This document shows, piece by piece, positions 62,838 through 64,000 of a stretch of DNA of 64,000 nt (its first letter is position 1; each line of letters begins with the position of its first letter). The position numbers and the translations under genes are program-made. Under the pieces are notes generated by a model, which saw only the letters and a program-made list of their open reading frames with translations, was not told the origin of the DNA and made no database searches. The stretch is from Stercorarius parasiticus. Taxonomy: Eukaryota > Chordata > Aves > Charadriiformes > Stercorariidae. The stretch covers positions 401,689 through 465,688 of the forward strand of contig VWZL01000203.1 of NCBI GenBank assembly GCA_013396915.1, written 5' to 3'.

Positions 62838-63938
62838 TCTGGAGAAACTGTCTGCTCATTGGATGGGTATACTCATCACTAGGTGAAAAACTGCCTGGAT
62901 GGCCAGGTCCAGAGAGTTGTGGTGAATGGAGTTAAATACAATTGGCAGCTGGTCACAAGTGGTATTCACAAGGACTCAGTATTGGGGCCAGTTCTGTTTA
63001 ATATCTTTATCAGTGATCCGGACAAGGGGATGGAGTGCATCCTCAGTAAGTTTTCAGATGACACCAAGTGTGACAGGAGTGTTGATCTGCTTGAGGGTAG
63101 AAACGCTCTACAAAAAGGATGTGGACAGGCAGGATCGATGGGCCGAGTCCAATGGTATGAGGTTCAACAAGGCCAAATGCTGGGTCTTGCACTTGGATCA
63201 CAACAACCCCATGTAACACTACAGGCTTGGGGAAGAGTGGCTGGAAAGCTGCCAGGCGAAAAAGGATGTGGAGGTGTTAGTTGACAGACGGCTGAATATG
63301 AGCCAGCAGTGTGCCCAGGTGGACAAGAAAGCCAACAGCATCCTGGCTTTTATCAGGAATAGCGTGGCCAGCATGGCCAGAGAAGTGGTCCTCCCACTGC
63401 ACTCAGCACTGGGGAGGCTGCACCTTGAATACTGTGTTCGGTTTTGGGCCCCTCACTACAGGAGGGACATTGAGGTGCTGGAGTGTGTCTAAGGAAAGGT
63501 AACAAAGCTGGTGAAGGGTCTAGAGCACAGGCCGTATGAGGAGCGGCTGAGGGAGCTGGGGTTGTTTAGCCTGGAAAAGGAGGGTGAGGGGAGACCTTAT
63601 CACTCTCTACAGCTACCTGAAAGGAGGTTGTAGCGAGGCGGGTGTCGGTCTCCTCTCCCAAGTATCAGGCAATAGGACAAAAGGAAATGGCCTCAAGTTG
63701 TGCCAGGAGATGTTTAGATTGGATATTAGGAAAAATTTCTTCACTGAAAGGGTTGTCAAGCATTGGAACAGGCTGCTGAGGGAAGTGGTTGAGTCACTAA
63801 CCCTGGAGGTATTTAAAAGATGTGTAAATGTGATTCTTAGGAATGTGGTTTAGTGTCGGACTTGGCAGTGCTAGGTTGATGGTTGGACTTGATGATCTTA
63901 AAGGTCTTTTCCGACCTAGATGATTCTCTGATTCTATC
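62838..63938 (+). mobile_element. CR1 LINE, 5'-truncated, RT C-terminus to 3' end, sense
   Basis: It starts near TGGAGAAACTGTCTGCTCAT, passes through the RT core ([11 protein letters not shown] and the catalytic-type FSDDTK near 63045), the ORF2 C-terminus ([19 protein letters not shown]), and ends at the CR1 tail (GGTTGGACTTGATGATCTTA, then GATTCTCTGATTCTAT). At least two frameshifts break the ORF2. It is the longest CR1 in the window and starts about 80 bases after exon 42. Confidence 0.95.
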
Positions 63939-64000
63939 ACAAAGAAATGCTCAAATGGAAAAAAGATATCAACCATTTTCTAAAATTTTATTCGGATTCA

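Overview
The window is vertebrate genomic DNA, almost certainly from a bird. It is AT-rich, with short exons separated by long GT-AG introns, and it carries many 5'-truncated CR1 LINEs (the dominant avian retrotransposon) plus two copies of an LTR-like repeat that I recognise from bird genomes. I cannot name the species.

Nearly the whole window is one gene on the + strand. It is an internal piece of an axonemal dynein heavy chain, which I identify as DNAH8, the gamma-type outer-arm heavy chain that in mammals is used mainly in the sperm flagellum. I place 42 consecutive coding exons between 1913 and 62754. Every junction is GT-AG, every codon phase agrees with the next exon, and together they encode about 2,283 residues with no internal stop. 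Residue numbers below count from the first whole codon, the Cys at 1914. Both the 5' part (tail and early linker) and the 3' part (rest of AAA5, AAA6, C-terminal domain) lie outside the window.

Layout: exons 1-9 (1913-8892) encode the C-terminal part of the linker. The end of exon 9 through exon 14 (to 16150) is AAA1, with its P-loop in exon 10 and Walker B in exon 11. Exon 15 (16791-16952) links AAA1 to AAA2. Exons 16-19 are AAA2, 20-25 AAA3 and 26-32 AAA4. Exons 32-38 are the stalk: coiled coil 1, the microtubule-binding domain in exons 35-36, then coiled coil 2. Exons 39-42 begin AAA5. All four nucleotide-site P-loops (AAA1-AAA4) are present. DNAH5 is the main alternative identity, but the AAA2-AAA3 linker region (exons 19-20) and AAA2 fit DNAH8 better from memory.

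Non-coding content: CR1 pieces lie at about 1255, 2764, 10968, 24220 (old), 44985, 46470, 48297, 48717, 59768 and 62838. Intron 32 (44806-49857) holds a cluster of four, including a copy with a 175-codon open frame. Two direct LTR-like copies flank exons 19-20. There is a TA-rich microsatellite at 27485 and a G-rich purine tract at 20920. A minus-strand open frame at 276-488 and a possible decayed gene copy near 19530-20110 remain unidentified.

I found no operon, CRISPR, RNA gene or new biological system. The points most worth checking are structural: repeats placed so that recombination or RNA pairing could affect whole, in-frame exon groups of the motor, and a few weak splice sites on in-frame exons.
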